NCBI GenBank assembly: GCA_030533445.1 | Contig: CM060078.1 | Coordinates: forward strand, 23,552,091 to 23,616,090 | DNA from: Cyprinodon diabolis | Lineage: Eukaryota; Chordata; Actinopteri; Cyprinodontiformes; Cyprinodontidae | DNA: 64,000 nt | Direction: 5' to 3' | Shown here: positions 1 through 15,454 of the stretch, in pieces | Layout: the number at the start of each line of letters is the position of its first letter | How positions within the stretch are numbered: position 1 is the first letter of the stretch | Notes under the pieces: model-generated | Told to the model about the DNA's origin: nothing | Database searches by the model: none | The model's input: the letters and a program-made list of their open reading frames with translations, nothing else | Translations under genes and position numbers: made by a program

Positions 1-1009
1 GTGGGAAATGCTCGATGAAAAATTCTCAGAGCAAAACAAATTCAATTAATAATCCATAGTTTAAGAGAATATAAATGGAGATGCAATCGGATGCCCTGTT
101 ATGCATGAAATCATTACCAAGATTAAGAAATCATCGGAATAGTGCTTGGGTCTCAGTGCAATAAAAAGACATAAGCATTCACAGTAGTAGCAGCATGGAA
201 GATCAGAGAATGAAACAGCAAGCTTGTCAGATTATATAAAATGAGTCAGCTGATACTGATCAGCTGAGGCTGTCTGCAGCCTGTGTTCTGCATAAACTAG
301 AGCAATGTGCTGCAGTTTCACCCATCTCCTCTTACTATTTCCCTACAACATCTTTCTCAGTCTTTTAAGCTCCTTGTAAAATGTAACCAGCAAAAGCCCA
401 ACTTAGAATTTTTTGTTTTACAAAACTTCTGAATGCCGTCATTTAACTGTGTGGGAAATGGCCCTCACTAATAAACAGATGATGGAGGAGTTTTAACTTA
501 CCCTCTAATGCTGAAAGTGAAATGGTGTCAAGGAAAATCAGAAAAACAATTTACTTTGATCATTTACAGTAGTCTAAACATCTGATCTGTTGATTAGGCC
601 AACAACTGGCCTCATTGACCATCTGTGGAGTCTGTAAACATCTGTGCATTATTTATGCTGAATGGGCATAGGCTGAATGATGTTGAATTGTGCCTTTTAA
701 GTGGCCTATTAAGCAGTTAAGTGATAATGAATGATGATGATAATGAATGAATTTTTTACATGAAACTCATATTTCTGAGAGATGCATAGATCTGAGATTT
801 TAATAGATTTTATTTCACAAGAGTTCTGTCTTTACCAGCATCATGTAGAGTTTACAATAAAAACTCTTGACAACCTACCAAAACATGTAAAACATATCTC
901 TTTACCCCTTTGCAAAACAAGTTATACTGTATAAATCACAAACTCTCTATGCAATAGGAGCACCACGTTAAAAAAGACGATCTGCTGTAATGCGTTAGAT
1001 TTATTCGTT
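1..1009. other. Intron sequence upstream of the first visible exon
   Basis: AT-rich sequence without a supportable exon or repeat. It lies upstream of the IS2 exon of cacna1c and is inferred to be part of the intron preceding it, which would exceed 13.5 kb. No exon encoding the N-terminus or IS1 was recognised here. Confidence 0.6.
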
Positions 1010-2575
1010 CATCCAGTTTTGCCATATTTATCCTTTTCTGCATACCATGGACCGGTCATGGGGTACAGTTTTGCCTGCAACACTTCCCAAGGGAGGCAAC
1101 CAGGGGCAATCCAAAAAATTTACCAGATCAGTGGCTTCAGCCTTGGTGATGAACAAATCTGCATTTCAGCACCTAGCCTCTGCTTCCACCACAGAAAACG
1201 TGCCGGCCTAGTTTATAAAATGCTTAAAGTATTAACTCCACAGTCTGACAATGTCCTCACTCAAGGTCAGCAGATCCCCACTCTTGCTAAAACATTTGTT
1301 AGCCAAGCACTGCTTCCCTATCAGGGAGCACCAAACAGTTTGCCAGAAATACTTTGAGGCTGGTAATTTGATAAACTTACTTTGATAAGTTTTTCCATGG
1401 TCTCTCCAAACTTTTCACAGGCCCGAGTTTTTGTCTCTGCAACTGCTAGGGCAGTGTTCTGCTTGGCCTTAGGGGACCTGCTTGCTGTCTCAGGAGCCAA
1501 CCAAACTCAATAGAACATTCCCTGCTTTTCAGCATCCCTTACTACCAGAATCAACGACCATAACGGGACAGCCACATCAACAAAAGAGGCAGAGACAGTG
1601 ATCCAGTCAGACTCCATGTCCCCAGCCTCCCCCAGAATCTGAGAGGAGCTGTCGCTGAGGTGGGAGTCGAGTATATCTCTGACGTAGGGCTCTGCAAGTC
1701 GTTCCCAAATTACCCATACTGCTCGATTGGGAGGGCCAAATCTGTTTAATGTCCTCACAGCATATCCAACTCATCACCAGGTTGTGATCTGTAGGCAGCT
1801 CCACCCCTCACATTACTGGGGTGTCTTAGAAATCTAGCCGAGGGTTCGAGTAAAAACTGACCTCTGACCTAGGGCGACACCCTTGTGCTTGAAAATGGTT
1901 CTTATTATGGACAATGCATGACTTACAAAGAAGTCCAATAACAAAAGACCACTAGCGTTCAGAGTGGGGGTCTGTTCCTCCCAATCATGCCCCTCTAGGT
2001 GTCACTATTAAGTTTAAGTCACACAGCAGATTAATGTAATCCCAGAGACGGGTTCCTAGCAAGGCTGCAAAAAGGTCGGGTATTCTGCACTCAAGACAAC
2101 AGTCAGAGATCTTCTTCCACTGAAGCTGGAGAGATGCAATCCTCTCATCCACTAGGATGAACTACAAAATCAGACAACTGAACTGGGGGAGAAACGCAGA
2201 TCCAAATCAGCACTCTGTCTTTTCCTGTAGACCCCTCCAGAGTAAAAGAGAGTCATGCCTTTCTCAATGAGCAGAGTTTTATAACCCAGGCTATTTGTGT
2301 GGAGGTGAGCCCAACTAGCGCATATTGCTCACCTCCCGCACAAGCTCAGGCGCTTACCGTCACCAGCAAGGTGACATTCCATGTCCCCAGAACCAGTTTA
2401 AGCATCTGTCTGCTGCCCAGTTATCATTGCTGTGGTCCAAAATGGATCCCCCTGCAGGTGGCGGGCCCATTGTGGGAGGGCTTTCTCTTCTGTGGGATTG
2501 ACACACCTCCGTCCCACAAGGAGGATCCCAACCACCAGGCACTCGCAGACAGTGGAAAGCCCTGCAGTTAATCTA
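1010..2575 (-). mobile_element. Degenerate LINE (non-LTR retrotransposon) relic, endonuclease/linker region
   Basis: Read on the minus strand, this region resembles the apurinic-type endonuclease and following linker of a LINE very common in teleosts. Around 1730-1805 the peptide ELPTDHNLVMSWI matches the endonuclease end (family form: STDHHLVVSWI). About 1560-1745, in another frame, gives WERLAEPYVRD and GEAGDMESDW, matching the conserved linker that follows. The two pieces lie in different frames and carry stops, so the element is dead. Segments at 1019-1480 and 1860-2570 show the same overall layout as intact copies but no clean ORF. No boundaries, poly(A) tail or target duplications were resolved, so the limits are approximate. 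The clade is not assigned. Confidence 0.72.
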
Positions 2576-5500
2576 CATTTCATTATTTTCTAAATAAGCT
2601 AAAAAAGCTTAAAAAAACGTCCTACATTGAAGGAATAATGGAGCCCAACTAGCAAGGCATACTCGGAGCTGTAGTTACAGTTTGTGAAAATCTTAACACC
2701 AACAGACCTCAGTTTTTTTTTTTTTAGTTTCTCAAGATGCTAGAAGTTGAATTTCACAAAAGACAGAATTCAGAAGTATAAAAAAAAACACAACTTTAGG
2801 CTAAAGCTGAAGGATCATAAACTAATGTTATCCTTTTCCACCTTTATCATCGGAGTCCGTGACCTTTCATTTGCCATCTATCAGCTGTAGTTTTCTCAGT
2901 CTTATTGTTTTGAAATTCACATTTGTGGAACATGAACAGAAAATACATTTGTTACCCCTTCTGCTTTACCATTATAAGATTATTTTATTTTACTTCTTTT
3001 AAAGTTTAGTCTTTTTATAGCTCACACGTTGCAGTTTGAACAGTGCTACTATGGTAACAGCAGGGGACTGAATGTTAGCAGCTAATCCTGTTTGGGTGTC
3101 ATGGTGACATTGCTATGGCACCCAGCAGAATAGCTACATCCGCCTCCTTTCCTTCATCAGTGGGGATTCTCTAGGTTAGAGGGATATATGAAAAAGAAAA
3201 CATTTTGGTATCACTTTAAATCTTCACAGTTTATTGCCACTGTACACATAACTCCTGTCAATGGGGAAACAAACCTTTTATTATTAACCTTGGACTTGCC
3301 TGCTGTATTATTTTTAAGCTGAACCTCCACAAATAAATCCCATCTCTAAGACTTAGGATCTTGGAAAAAGTTTTGGTGTATTTGAGCTTCTGAAATGCCT
3401 TTCAGAAAGAAAAAAAAATAAACAAAAAGGATAAAGGGGTAAAGTGAGCAAAAAGAGACAAAAATAATTTATAACCTATGTTGTGGGTTGCAGTAATCAA
3501 ATGTTACCAAACTTAACCTCTGTTTAAAATTCTCCATTACCCTTTAACACAAAGTCTGTGGTAGGTTCCCGGATTTATATTCAAGATGCATCATTTGATA
3601 ATCAGGTTTAAAGAAATTTCCTTTAAGCAATGTTTTTTATTCTCATAACTTTGTTTACTTTGTAAATATTAGCCACATTTGAGCCAAATAGTAAGTTATT
3701 CATCACCCTGGCCAATTTCATATACTGTATCATTGTTTATGGTAGGTAAAATTAACCTGAATTCAGAATTGAACTGAAAAATATCAGTTCTACTCTTCCT
3801 ATAAATAAATTAAGATTGCTTCCAGTCAAAACAAACATCCTATTAAATAAAATAAAAAATTACCAACATTTCTAAACCTACTAAAGTTGTTTAGATGAGT
3901 TTTCTCTCAGTCAACAACACTATTGTGGTTGTGATTATGAGATGGAGACATTCAGCAGAACCAAACCCAAATAAATCCCTTTAAGTGACTGATCAGACTT
4001 CAGGTTATTTCAACCCATTGACAAGGACTTCTACCATTCTGTACCCAATTAAATTCTACTTTTCCTTTCTAAGAAATCCTTTGCGAATAAACCGATACTG
4101 GTGTGATTCACCATACTGTGGAGCTACAGTAGAGATGAGGCTTTGTTCAAATTAATGAATTAAATAAGATTTTAGAAGCAAACATTTGATCCTTTTCTTG
4201 TAAGTTTGTGCTTAGCGGCAACTAAGTGTTCAAAATAATACATTTGACCTTAATTAAAAAGTATTTATTATTTTAAAAGGAACTTTTATGACATACTGGA
4301 GCTCTCATTGACTTTTACAAAGAAACGTTTTTCTTATCAAGAAGAATAAGCATTTAATGGGTAAACATCTAAAAATCTGAACTAAAATTAATTCAAGCCT
4401 CGTTAAAACAGGGAAAAAAATAAACTATCCATATCATTTTGGAGCCTTAATAATAATGAGGTGGGACATTTTTGGGGGTTAATTTTATGGAATACCTTTT
4501 ACTTTAGAATTTATTAATGGAACAATGCCAGTATAGAAGTAGCTAACAGATAACATTTTTCACTTACCTCAAATGTTATTAGTGAAAAGATACTTCCTTA
4601 CATAATGTGTGGGCTCTTATTAAAATAACCCCTCAAGATATTAAACCACAGAAACGCAAAATATCTAATTATACAATTATCATCCATCTCTTAAAGCAAA
4701 GACAAGCCACTTGGTAAATTGTCCAAAATGCCTATGGATTGTTTTCACATTAGTTAAAACACCCACTGGGAAGATGTTAAGAAAAAAAGGGCCTGACCCA
4801 AATGATGGGAAAGCAATAATCTGATTAAATTTACTTAATACAGGACTTTAGCAAAAATTTACAAGAATTGGATGGAAAATAATAATCTGTTTCCCAGTTA
4901 ATCATTGCTGAAATCCAACATAGAGAAGCACCTAGAATGGTTATTTGGAGTTACAAAAAAAAAAGAGGAAAAAGTTGATTTATTTAATAACAAATAGGTG
5001 CAGCATTAACTTCAGTCCTAATGAATGATTGGTTATCAAACCACTTGCCTGCCTATAGTAGTGTACATCGAGTCAGCGTTCTCTGAAATAAAACTGCCTT
5101 TCACTGAATATAGTCACAATTGTCAGTATTTTCTTGTTGGGTCTGTAGTTTTCATTTTATTGTGCTCTGGTCATGCTTCAGTAGACACTAACCAGAGGGG
5201 GAAATGACAGAGCAATCCTAACAGAGTCACATTTACAGGCATGGCGGTTTCAGCATACAGTGGGGAGATAGAGTGGTGTGTTCAGCTCTGATAGGAGCGA
5301 TTTACCATGAACAGAGAGGGAAGCAAGAAAGGCACCTTAAAAAAAGGGTGTCCTTTCATTTGTTCAGTTAAGACATTTTCCTTCTCAGAACTTACAGAAT
5401 TTCTTATTTTACAAGTGATAATTGAGTTCTGCATGGGACTTTTTTGCAAATCACAGTTTCTATTACTGTAGAGATTTAACTAATCAAGAAAAGGATGAAA

Positions 5501-6692
5501 GAAAAACTCAGTTTCTCTAATCTTGCAGTTTTTCTCCTCATGTCCATATATGAAAATAATAAAATCTTTTCATCCACGTGACTCAGACTATTTGTATTTT
5601 TTAGTTAATTTCAGTTAACCATTAAAAATATAGAGAATATATAGAATCAATTGATTAATATTAAGAGAAAATAACCACTTTATTTTGTTAGTCTAGCTTT
5701 TATAATCCCTGAAAAGGCAACAGTGAAATGGGCTTTACAAAACATTTGATAGCTCCTTTTTTTTTCAGCCGCATAGCTTCTACCATCCCTTAGCATGTCC
5801 AGATGTTTAACTTTTTCTGCGCTAATTAGCATCTTCCTCTGCCTTTAAGGCCCGTTCGCAAGGTGCCTTTGTCGGGGCAGAATATTTTGTCGACATTATG
5901 GGTTTTGGAGAAAATATCACTTTAAATTTGGCAAGCTGTTTTCATTTACATGTATATGTATGTTAATATATTAAACCTTAACGTTATTGACACACAGGTA
6001 GAGAAAGAGCGTGGAGACTGTTTAACCAGTCAGAACACAGAACAAGATGCATGAAGCGTGAACCATGTTTTAGAGAGGTTTCACTGTCGATCACTTCTGT
6101 AATGCAGAAGAAGGCTGTAAGATAAAGTGGCATGCTTAGCATTTGGTAGAGAGTTGGTTTGATATTTTTGTCTGTCTCAAATGACTATTAAAACTAATCT
6201 TCTATCTGCATAATCATCTTGTGTGATAGTGGTGCATGAAGGCACACCATCATTGTCCCAACAACTCAGTTCTATACATCTATTACACATCTTTATGGTC
6301 TGTCCTGTTAGGAACACTCAAAGATGTTGTACAGAAATAAAAAAAATTAAGATCGTTTGCACCCCTAATGCTAGAATACGTGTACTATTCAAAAAGGATG
6401 TATTATAAGATGATGATAGTGTATTAATTTTAGCATGAATTGTATCAAATAACTTTGGCGATATGCCACATCAAAATAAAATAAACCTAAATCCGGTCAA
6501 GCTTGTACTTTAGTTAATGAAATGTAGTAGTTATAGCTTTGCACATTAAGCGCACACCCTGTGTAATATAGTCAGAAATTTGGAATTAACTGATCTAAAC
6601 AGTACCTGTTTTTCCTCTATCAAAAATGCAAATTACATTTCAAGTGTGGTGGATAAAGTATATGCTTTTTGTAATAACCCATGGGCAGATTT
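2576..6692. other. Intron, no gene recognised
   Basis: About 4.1 kb of AT-rich intronic DNA. No exon with splice sites, no RNA gene and no clear mobile element was recognised. A less AT-biased patch at about 5800-5960, with an ATTAGC-type core and GTCGACATTATG, looks different in composition and is listed among the findings. Confidence 0.5.
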
Positions 6693-6696
6693 TTAA

Positions 6697-7184
6697 AGCT
6701 ACAGTGTGTAATAGTTACAGGGATATACAGTCAGAAATGTAATATATTATACATAATTATGTTATTTATCATCATCTACGAGCTCAGCCTCTTAACCTTA
6801 ATATCTGCGTTGCCTTAGAATTCGTTATTTATAATTACATAGGAGCGGGTCTCGCAGCCACGGAGGCAGACATCTTTGCGCTACGGCAGCGCAGAGCCAA
6901 CAAACTAGCGATTGCGAGATCGCCCATTACGCTCGAAAGTAACTATGGCAAGTTAAGAGAGATGAATTGAGACGGTACTGAACAATAGATGGCAGTATTA
7001 AAATTATCTATGTAAACAAACCTCATCACTTGAGAAGGTAGGTAATGCAGACGTCGTGGAAGACATTTTGTCCCGTAACGCTCGCCGTACTGTTGGGGGG
7101 GAGAAGCGGTGGGGGGGAGATGTTTATGTTACTGCGGTCTGCAGTCTGGACGTTAGATGTCGCTAAAAATTACACACTGTAGCT
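6697..7184. mobile_element. TTAA-flanked MITE (non-autonomous DNA transposon)
   Basis: A 488-bp element with terminal inverted repeats beginning AGCTACAGTGTGTAA on the left and ending TTACACACTGTAGCT on the right. It is flanked on both sides by TTAA (6693-6696 and 7185-7188), as expected for a TTAA target-site duplication of the piggyBac or Kolobok type. The interior is much richer in GC and CpG than the surrounding intron, for example around 6840-6945 and 7050-7160. It has no ORF, so it depended on a transposase supplied elsewhere. Elements with these ends occur in many fish genomes. The superfamily call rests only on the TTAA and is tentative. Confidence 0.8.
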
Positions 7185-7188
7185 TTAA

Positions 7189-10100
7189 ATTTTAAACTGG
7201 ATGTTCTGTTAAATATTAATTTTTCTTTGAATACGTGACCTACTGTATTTCTGCGTTTTTAAGTTTCAATGTAAAAAATTTCAACCAGAGGCTTAAAATT
7301 GAAAAAGTAAATGAATAAATAAAATTAGTTTCAGGACCCAGTTTTGTCAATCATTTTTATTTTGAAAATATTTAGTCATTTGTTGTTAGTGAGGTTATTT
7401 AAGTGTACGGCTTCAGGATACTACCATATGTTTTTTGAATTTCTGCCGACTTCAGTCTCTGTTCTAGTCACAACTGCGTGATTGATTATAGAGAGATGCT
7501 AGACGACTCCACACACACAGAGACATGAGCGCGCGTGTCGTTAGTCATGCACAGAGTAAGAGTCTAGTAATCTATCCATACTGACAGTTCAGAATCAGCA
7601 ACACTGATCTCTATGTAATACACTGATCTGTGTGTTTGTTTGTCATTTCACTTCATCTTCATCTTGGCAGGCAACTCTGCATGTTTAATGTCTCTCTTTA
7701 TGAAAGGACAGAGGATCATTTCTGATCTAGGACAGTAGTGGAATGCATGTCCATGTTTCCAGCATTTCCTCCTTTCCAGCGTCTCATTGTGTGGTGAGGC
7801 AGCAAAGTCGTGATAAGTCAGATGCAGTAGAATGCAGATCTGGAGAGGTAGTTTGTCACAAGTGAAAAAACAAAGGGAATGTTAACAGGGATGGATGAAT
7901 AAGGAAAATAAGAAGAGGAAAGATGTTTTACTTCTTTTTTATGTCTTTCCAGTGAAAAATATGTTTACCCTATTATTGTCTCCTATTATCTTTTCACTCT
8001 TGCATTCAACAGGTACAAGTTATTTTGTCTTAAACAAATGCAAACATCCAAACATGAACATTTATACATACCTATAAACCAGTTGATTATAGGACAATTT
8101 ATGAGCCTATGTATATTTATTGAATTGTAGTAATGTTATATGAAGTTGTGATCATACATTTACAGAAAACACCATAAAATGGAATTTATGGTTGTTAGCT
8201 TAAACACATTATTCATTACAGTTATGACAAATGTTAAGCAGAAAATAATTGTATTAGCCTACAGACATTTTGCACAAACAACTAGTAGCATGACTGTATA
8301 ACTTGGATAACTAAAAAAAAAGAAAAATGCAAACTATACCAGTGCAATATCTCTGTTGTCAGCATATGCATGCATGCCCATACAGCAGACACACAATAGG
8401 AATTCTAGATCCTGACAGCAGAGTAGTAATTAGAACTATGTGCTGTGGATATTCTTGGTACAGTACTGATCAGTGTCATCTGTCTTTGTGTGGAAAAAAA
8501 ATGCTGCTGCCATAGCCCACAGTTTCTATGGAAACCTGTCCGCACCCATCGTGATCTCTATGGTAACTTGATGTTGGCACTCACTGGGTTTGAGAGAAAG
8601 AAAGATGAGGGGAAGAAGGGTGAGTAGGTGACAAATAAGTGAGGGAATGGGACAAACAGCTGGCAAAGGAGGGGAAATTAGTTATTAGAGGGACAGAGAA
8701 ATGAGATGGAAAACTATAAAGTTTGATTACAAAGTTTGCTAAACTATATTTGTTTGTGACAAAGATCTAAAAGTATCTGACTGTTTTCTTTCTTTATTGA
8801 TTTTAGGTTATAGGATCACATGAGTTGGAAGGGTTGGCAAAGAGAAAGGTTGCTGGTGGTCGACTTTTGTTGTCTTTTTATTTTCTCTTTTTTGTGTCCT
8901 GTTTTGGCTATATAGCTCCAGTATAGATGCCCCAGAGCTAGATGATAGCCCAAAAGATTTGCTTTCACAAGCAAACCATGGTACTTGTATATGAGCCTTA
9001 TTGAAAATTATTTCAGGAGGAAAATCCAACACAACGGAGAGTAAGGGGGGTAAGAAAGAAAAAGGGGAAAATAACTGAGGGGAGAAAGAGTGCATGAAAA
9101 GAGAAAATAAAACAAAACAGAAAAAATAAACACGGACGATATCTATAACTCCTAGTAATCTGCTTCCAAACCGGTATGAGACGAGAGGGACAAAAACCAG
9201 AGAAAAAAAACAAAAAACTTCTAGATTTAATTAGGCTGAGTCGATTAACATCTGGACAACTCAAAAGTTTGATATTCTATTTCTTATATAGCGTGCCATG
9301 ACATTTAAATTCAGTAATTTCATTTGTATTGCTTTTGATTGCTCAATGTAAAAAGTGCTGAAAATTAGTTAATCATAACCTATACAGCAGAGTCTAATAT
9401 TCAAGTACTCGTTAACTTGCACAAAAATGTCCAAACTTCAATAACGTTCTGGATAGCAATTTGTAGGAGATGCCTCACTTTGATGAGTAGTGGTGAATTA
9501 AGATCTTCTTACATCTCTTCTAAACACCGTATTTATACACGGTCATATTTGCCATGAAACTAAATCCATTTTCGTGTATTTGATTCTAAGTCTATGCAGT
9601 CTGTAGCTTAGACATGTTTAATGGCCGTTTTAAAATAAAAATGGCTTGTTTGAAGGGCTCTGTTTCTTTATGTTTTTATGTGCAATTGGCTGATGTCCAA
9701 AGTACCTGAGAGCCACGCAGCAATAGAATATGATGGCTTTGAGGGATCTTTCAAAAGCAGCTTAATGGCTGATCCTGTCTTCTGGCACACACACAAACAC
9801 AGAATGTCATTTTAAATGGAAACATTGCCCGCTCTATGGTAGAATGTCAATACTATAATCTGATTGGTCTAGTTGATGGATAGGTGGTTTGGTTGACCTA
9901 TCACAGTTAACTTAATTATTTCTCCCACATACTCACCTTTCAGTCCTTCTGTCTGCCTTCTTTTCCCTCTCTGTCTCTTTTAGTCTGTCTCTCTTCCTTC
10001 TACCAGATTCTCTCACTCTCTTTCAGTCTCTCATCTTTTATCTCCCATTTCATCATTTTCACTTACCAAATTATTAGTGCCCCTTATGGATTTCCCCCTT

Positions 10101-11864
10101 TATGGGTCTGTATGAATGGAATGAAAGGAGAAGGGGAAGCGTGCGTTTGTGTCCGTCAGGCTAAGCTGTTCCTACCAGATGTTTTTCTTTGTTTTATTCT
10201 TCTGAGCGCCACACTGTCTGCCTGTCACCAGCAGATACAAGGCCTGAGTGTTTGTATCCATGTGCATTCAAAAAGAGGGAGTGTTATGGAGAGCGTTGGT
10301 GACAAGGGAGTATATGCGTTTGTGTGTCTTTGTGAGATTAATTCCTTCCACACCAGCTTACTATGTGGTGGAGGGTCATCAGAAAATAAGATGGCTATCA
10401 AAAGATCTAGTGTGAGCGATTGTGAAATAGACAAACAAAAGAAGCCTTGGGATTAAAGTAAAATTTTTCATTTATACCTTTAAATTTTCAATAAAATATG
10501 ATCAGGATTAAGATTAAAACGTTTTATTTTATTTTATGTGCCAAACGCAAACATCCGAAGTACCTGAGTCCTATAGAGTGTTAGCTAGTGCTTTGAAAGG
10601 CCAGACTGAAAAAGAAACAAAACAAAAAAGAAGCTCATTATATGATCAGGAGCTGCGTTATGCACAGGTCGAAATCCTTCAACATTAATTAATTCACTTT
10701 TTATCTGTTGTTTATAATCTCATTTTGCAGTCAACACAAGGCCACTTTGAGTCGGTCCCAAAGCTGCTGTGATAGAGTCATTCTCCATGCTCCAGCAGCT
10801 TTGTTTGTTTTCTCTGGAGTTGCTTTAGATTCAGATCAGCCCCAACAACCGATCTCAGTCAACCTTTTGTATACAAATCCGTCTTCAACATTGACTTTAA
10901 GTTAAGGCTGCTGATTTATTTGTTGACTTTGATTATTAGCCATGATCCTAAAATAACCATCGTAACCAATTTAGCAACTTCGCAATTAGATTTTGTTTGC
11001 CCATTTAAGTACATGAACAGCCTTTTTTTAGATTTAGGAAAATAACTTCTAATGATGTGTACAGTGGATTAGTTTAACATGAGAGTAATATTGTCCATAT
11101 TTACTCTTGTTTTAGTACTTAAGACTCTATGGATGATTCGAGGGGAATAAATTCCGTGTCCTGGTTTGTACCACATTAGGAGTTTGCTGGGCATAATTAT
11201 CTAGACAGGTGTAGGTAACACAATCAATGCATTAGTAGGAGATCACAAAGGTCCAGCAACAAGTCCACCTTAAACCAAATTAAAGACTCCCTGAGTAAGA
11301 AAAATCTTTTGTCCAGAAAAAAAAGGACAAATTGAAGCCTGATGGTTGATGAAATAACTAGAGTGAATATATGGGAAACTTTCAACAAATGGAGGGAGCT
11401 GAGATCTGCACTGGTAAAAAAGATAACTTAAATACCAAAAAGCTCTTCTCAAAATAACTGCTATATTTATAACTTTATCCCCTGAAAAGATAATATGCCT
11501 CTAAACAAAAGACCTTAAAAGTTGCCATGGCAGAAGATTTTCTTTCTCCTCTCCTTCCATGTGTGCACAATACTAGGGTCATTTAACTTGTCATCAGAGT
11601 TGGCTAACTTCTGCAAAACTCTTGAGTGTGAGCTATGCTCCTTTTAAAGAACTAACATTGACTGGATCTTTAGAATTTGGAGAAAATTCATCACCAAGCT
11701 CACTTTTGACCTTGTAGGTTAGACAAACCGATTTAATCATCAGTTAATCAATAGAAAGTTCAATCCAGGACGTTCCAAGGACGTGTCATTTTTATAATAA
11801 CATGAATAAAATGCTAAATTACCTGTATTTTATAGCCTTTTTTTCAAGTCAGGAGAATTGACCA
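7189..11864. other. Intron, no gene recognised
   Basis: About 4.7 kb without a supportable exon. A pyrimidine-rich tract with many TCTCT and TTCC motifs lies at about 9930-10060 but is not followed by an exon-like open reading frame with a usable donor. Small ORFs here (for example 10112-10456) have no recognisable domain. Confidence 0.5.
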
Positions 11865-12083
11865 AAGTGCTTTACGCTACACTTAGTGATTCACCCATTT
11901 ACACTCACACTGATGGTGGCAAGCTACATTGTAGCCACAGCTGCCCTGGGGCTCACTGACAGAGGGCACCACAATCAGTAGGCAATGCAGATTAAGTGTC
12001 TTGCCCAAGTCAGAGCCAGGGCTCGAACCGACAACCCTCAGATTGAAGGGCAAACTCCTGCACCCGGAGCCATTGTCGCCCTG
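11865..12083 (-). repeat. tRNA-related SINE, minus orientation
   Basis: On the minus strand the sequence begins at about 12083 with CAGGGCGACAATGGC and carries an RNA polymerase III B-box-like GGTTCGAGCC (complement of 12017-12030), typical of a tRNA-derived SINE head. The body continues toward 11886 with the GGGCAAGACAC section common in teleost SINEs of this kind. It lies in the intron before the IS2 exon, antisense to cacna1c. Boundaries are approximate and no target duplication was established. Confidence 0.6.
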
Positions 12084-13670
<1,587 letters not shown>

Positions 13671-15454
13671 TAAGTGCACAGAATGGTTGAAAAAAACAAA
13701 ACAAAGGTTTATAAGGTGCAGTGGGTCATGGGTTAGAGTGACTTGCAAATCAGAGCAGTTTCTATATTAAACAAAACACCAATGTTCTGCTCTGACTTTA
13801 ATTATAAATGTAAGAAACAAAATAGCCTTAGAGTAGCTTTACTACAGAATGCATAAAGACTTCTAAAAGCATTCATCCCTTGAACCTTTTTAATTTTGTC
13901 ACTCTGAAGCTTAAAACTTCCATAATTTTTGCTAGAATTTCAATTACTGAAAAGTTTATATATATATATAATTTTTTTTACAATTAATATTAGAAACTGG
14001 TTTACCTACGCTTCTGCTTCGTTTATTCTGATACAACAAATAAACCCCAATTTGGTTTAGTAGTCAAATGCTCCGTTGGTGTAAATTATGTCAGTCACAA
14101 ATGATCTCAATAAAATATGTTGAAGTTTAGTATTATGACTAGCACTATGCAATAAAGTTGAACATGCATAAAAAACTCATTCAATGTTTAATTGTATTTT
14201 TGGCAATGATTTATCACAAAATAATGTACTTTTTAAAATTCTAAAAAAATTGATTTCATTACTTCCACTTCTTACAGAGGCTAAATCAATGTTGCCATTA
14301 TATTTGTTACTTTTATCAATCTCTATTGTGGGTCATTCAACTTATCATTTACAGTTTAGATGATATTATCACCCTTTAAAGTGTACGCTGTTTAAACCTT
14401 TTTAAATAAGCAGCATTCTTTGTATGCAATAAGTCACATCATAGCTCTAGTCTTTTCTTTTTTGTCTATTCAGATATGTAACATTATTATATGCATAAAA
14501 AACATAAGTGTCCAAATTCAAACCAAGAAGGTAAAGTGTAGGGTAAAAGTGGTGGTTTTAAGGCCTTTGACTTTTTATATGTGTAAAAGAAATTACTTCC
14601 AACCTTAATTAATATTTGTTTTAAAGAAACTATGATTCCAATATTAGTCAGCATAATTCTGAATAGAATTTTCTCCATAATGAAGCTACTGTTTTTTTCA
14701 AAAGTGAGAAAATCTGAAAGCTAAGATTTTTTTCCCACATTATAAAAATCATTCTAGTATGTTTTTTGTTTGGTAAAGAGAGATTTTTGTGTCTCATTTT
14801 GAATGCAGATGAAAGACCAGTACTCAACTTTGGCCTGCAGAGAACTGCTGCAGCTTAAACTGATTAGCTTGTGAGTTGCTGATAGCAAAGCTCTGCGCTG
14901 TTTTTTTCCTTTATCGGAAATTCTGCAACAAAGACTATCTGCTAAACCCTCTGCTTCTTTTGTGCATCTGTGTGGGACTTCACGCCAGCTGAGCCAAGTG
15001 CATAGTTTTTTCCCGTGCATTACAACCAGTGGACCTGACAGATACATTAAAGCCATAAAAGCGGTCTAATTGAGGGTATACATGTGTGCGAGTGTGTGGG
15101 TGTGTTTGTAAGTGGGAGATAGGCAGTGAGGAAGCTGCCTGTGACCTGAGGGGAGGCTTCAACAACACAGATACAAACACTCTAAACCAGTCTTCTTCAT
15201 TGCCAGTCAACTGTTCCCTCACATTAGGCTTCACTTACTTAACACATTTTGCTCCAGCTCATAAAAACACACACATGCAAAGAACATGGTCCCAGTGCCG
15301 CAGGCATAAACACAACCTTTAGCATTTCAGCTATCAACTCTCCTTGTCTGTCCCTCTCGTAGCATATTACCTCTATATTTTTAGGATTTTACTGTAATGC
15401 AGCATTTGTTTATATTGCAGTGAGATGTTAAGTGTCTCAGTAAATGGTGATTTC

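Noticed and set aside
1019..1357. 112-codon plus-strand ORF
   Set aside because: Lies antisense within the LINE relic; no own domain.
9930..10060. Pyrimidine-rich tract as a cryptic acceptor
   Set aside because: No open frame resembling the channel and no good donor follow it.
10112..10456. 114-codon plus-strand ORF in the first intron
   Set aside because: No recognisable domain, no splice-site context matching CaV1 sequence, and composition like surrounding intron.
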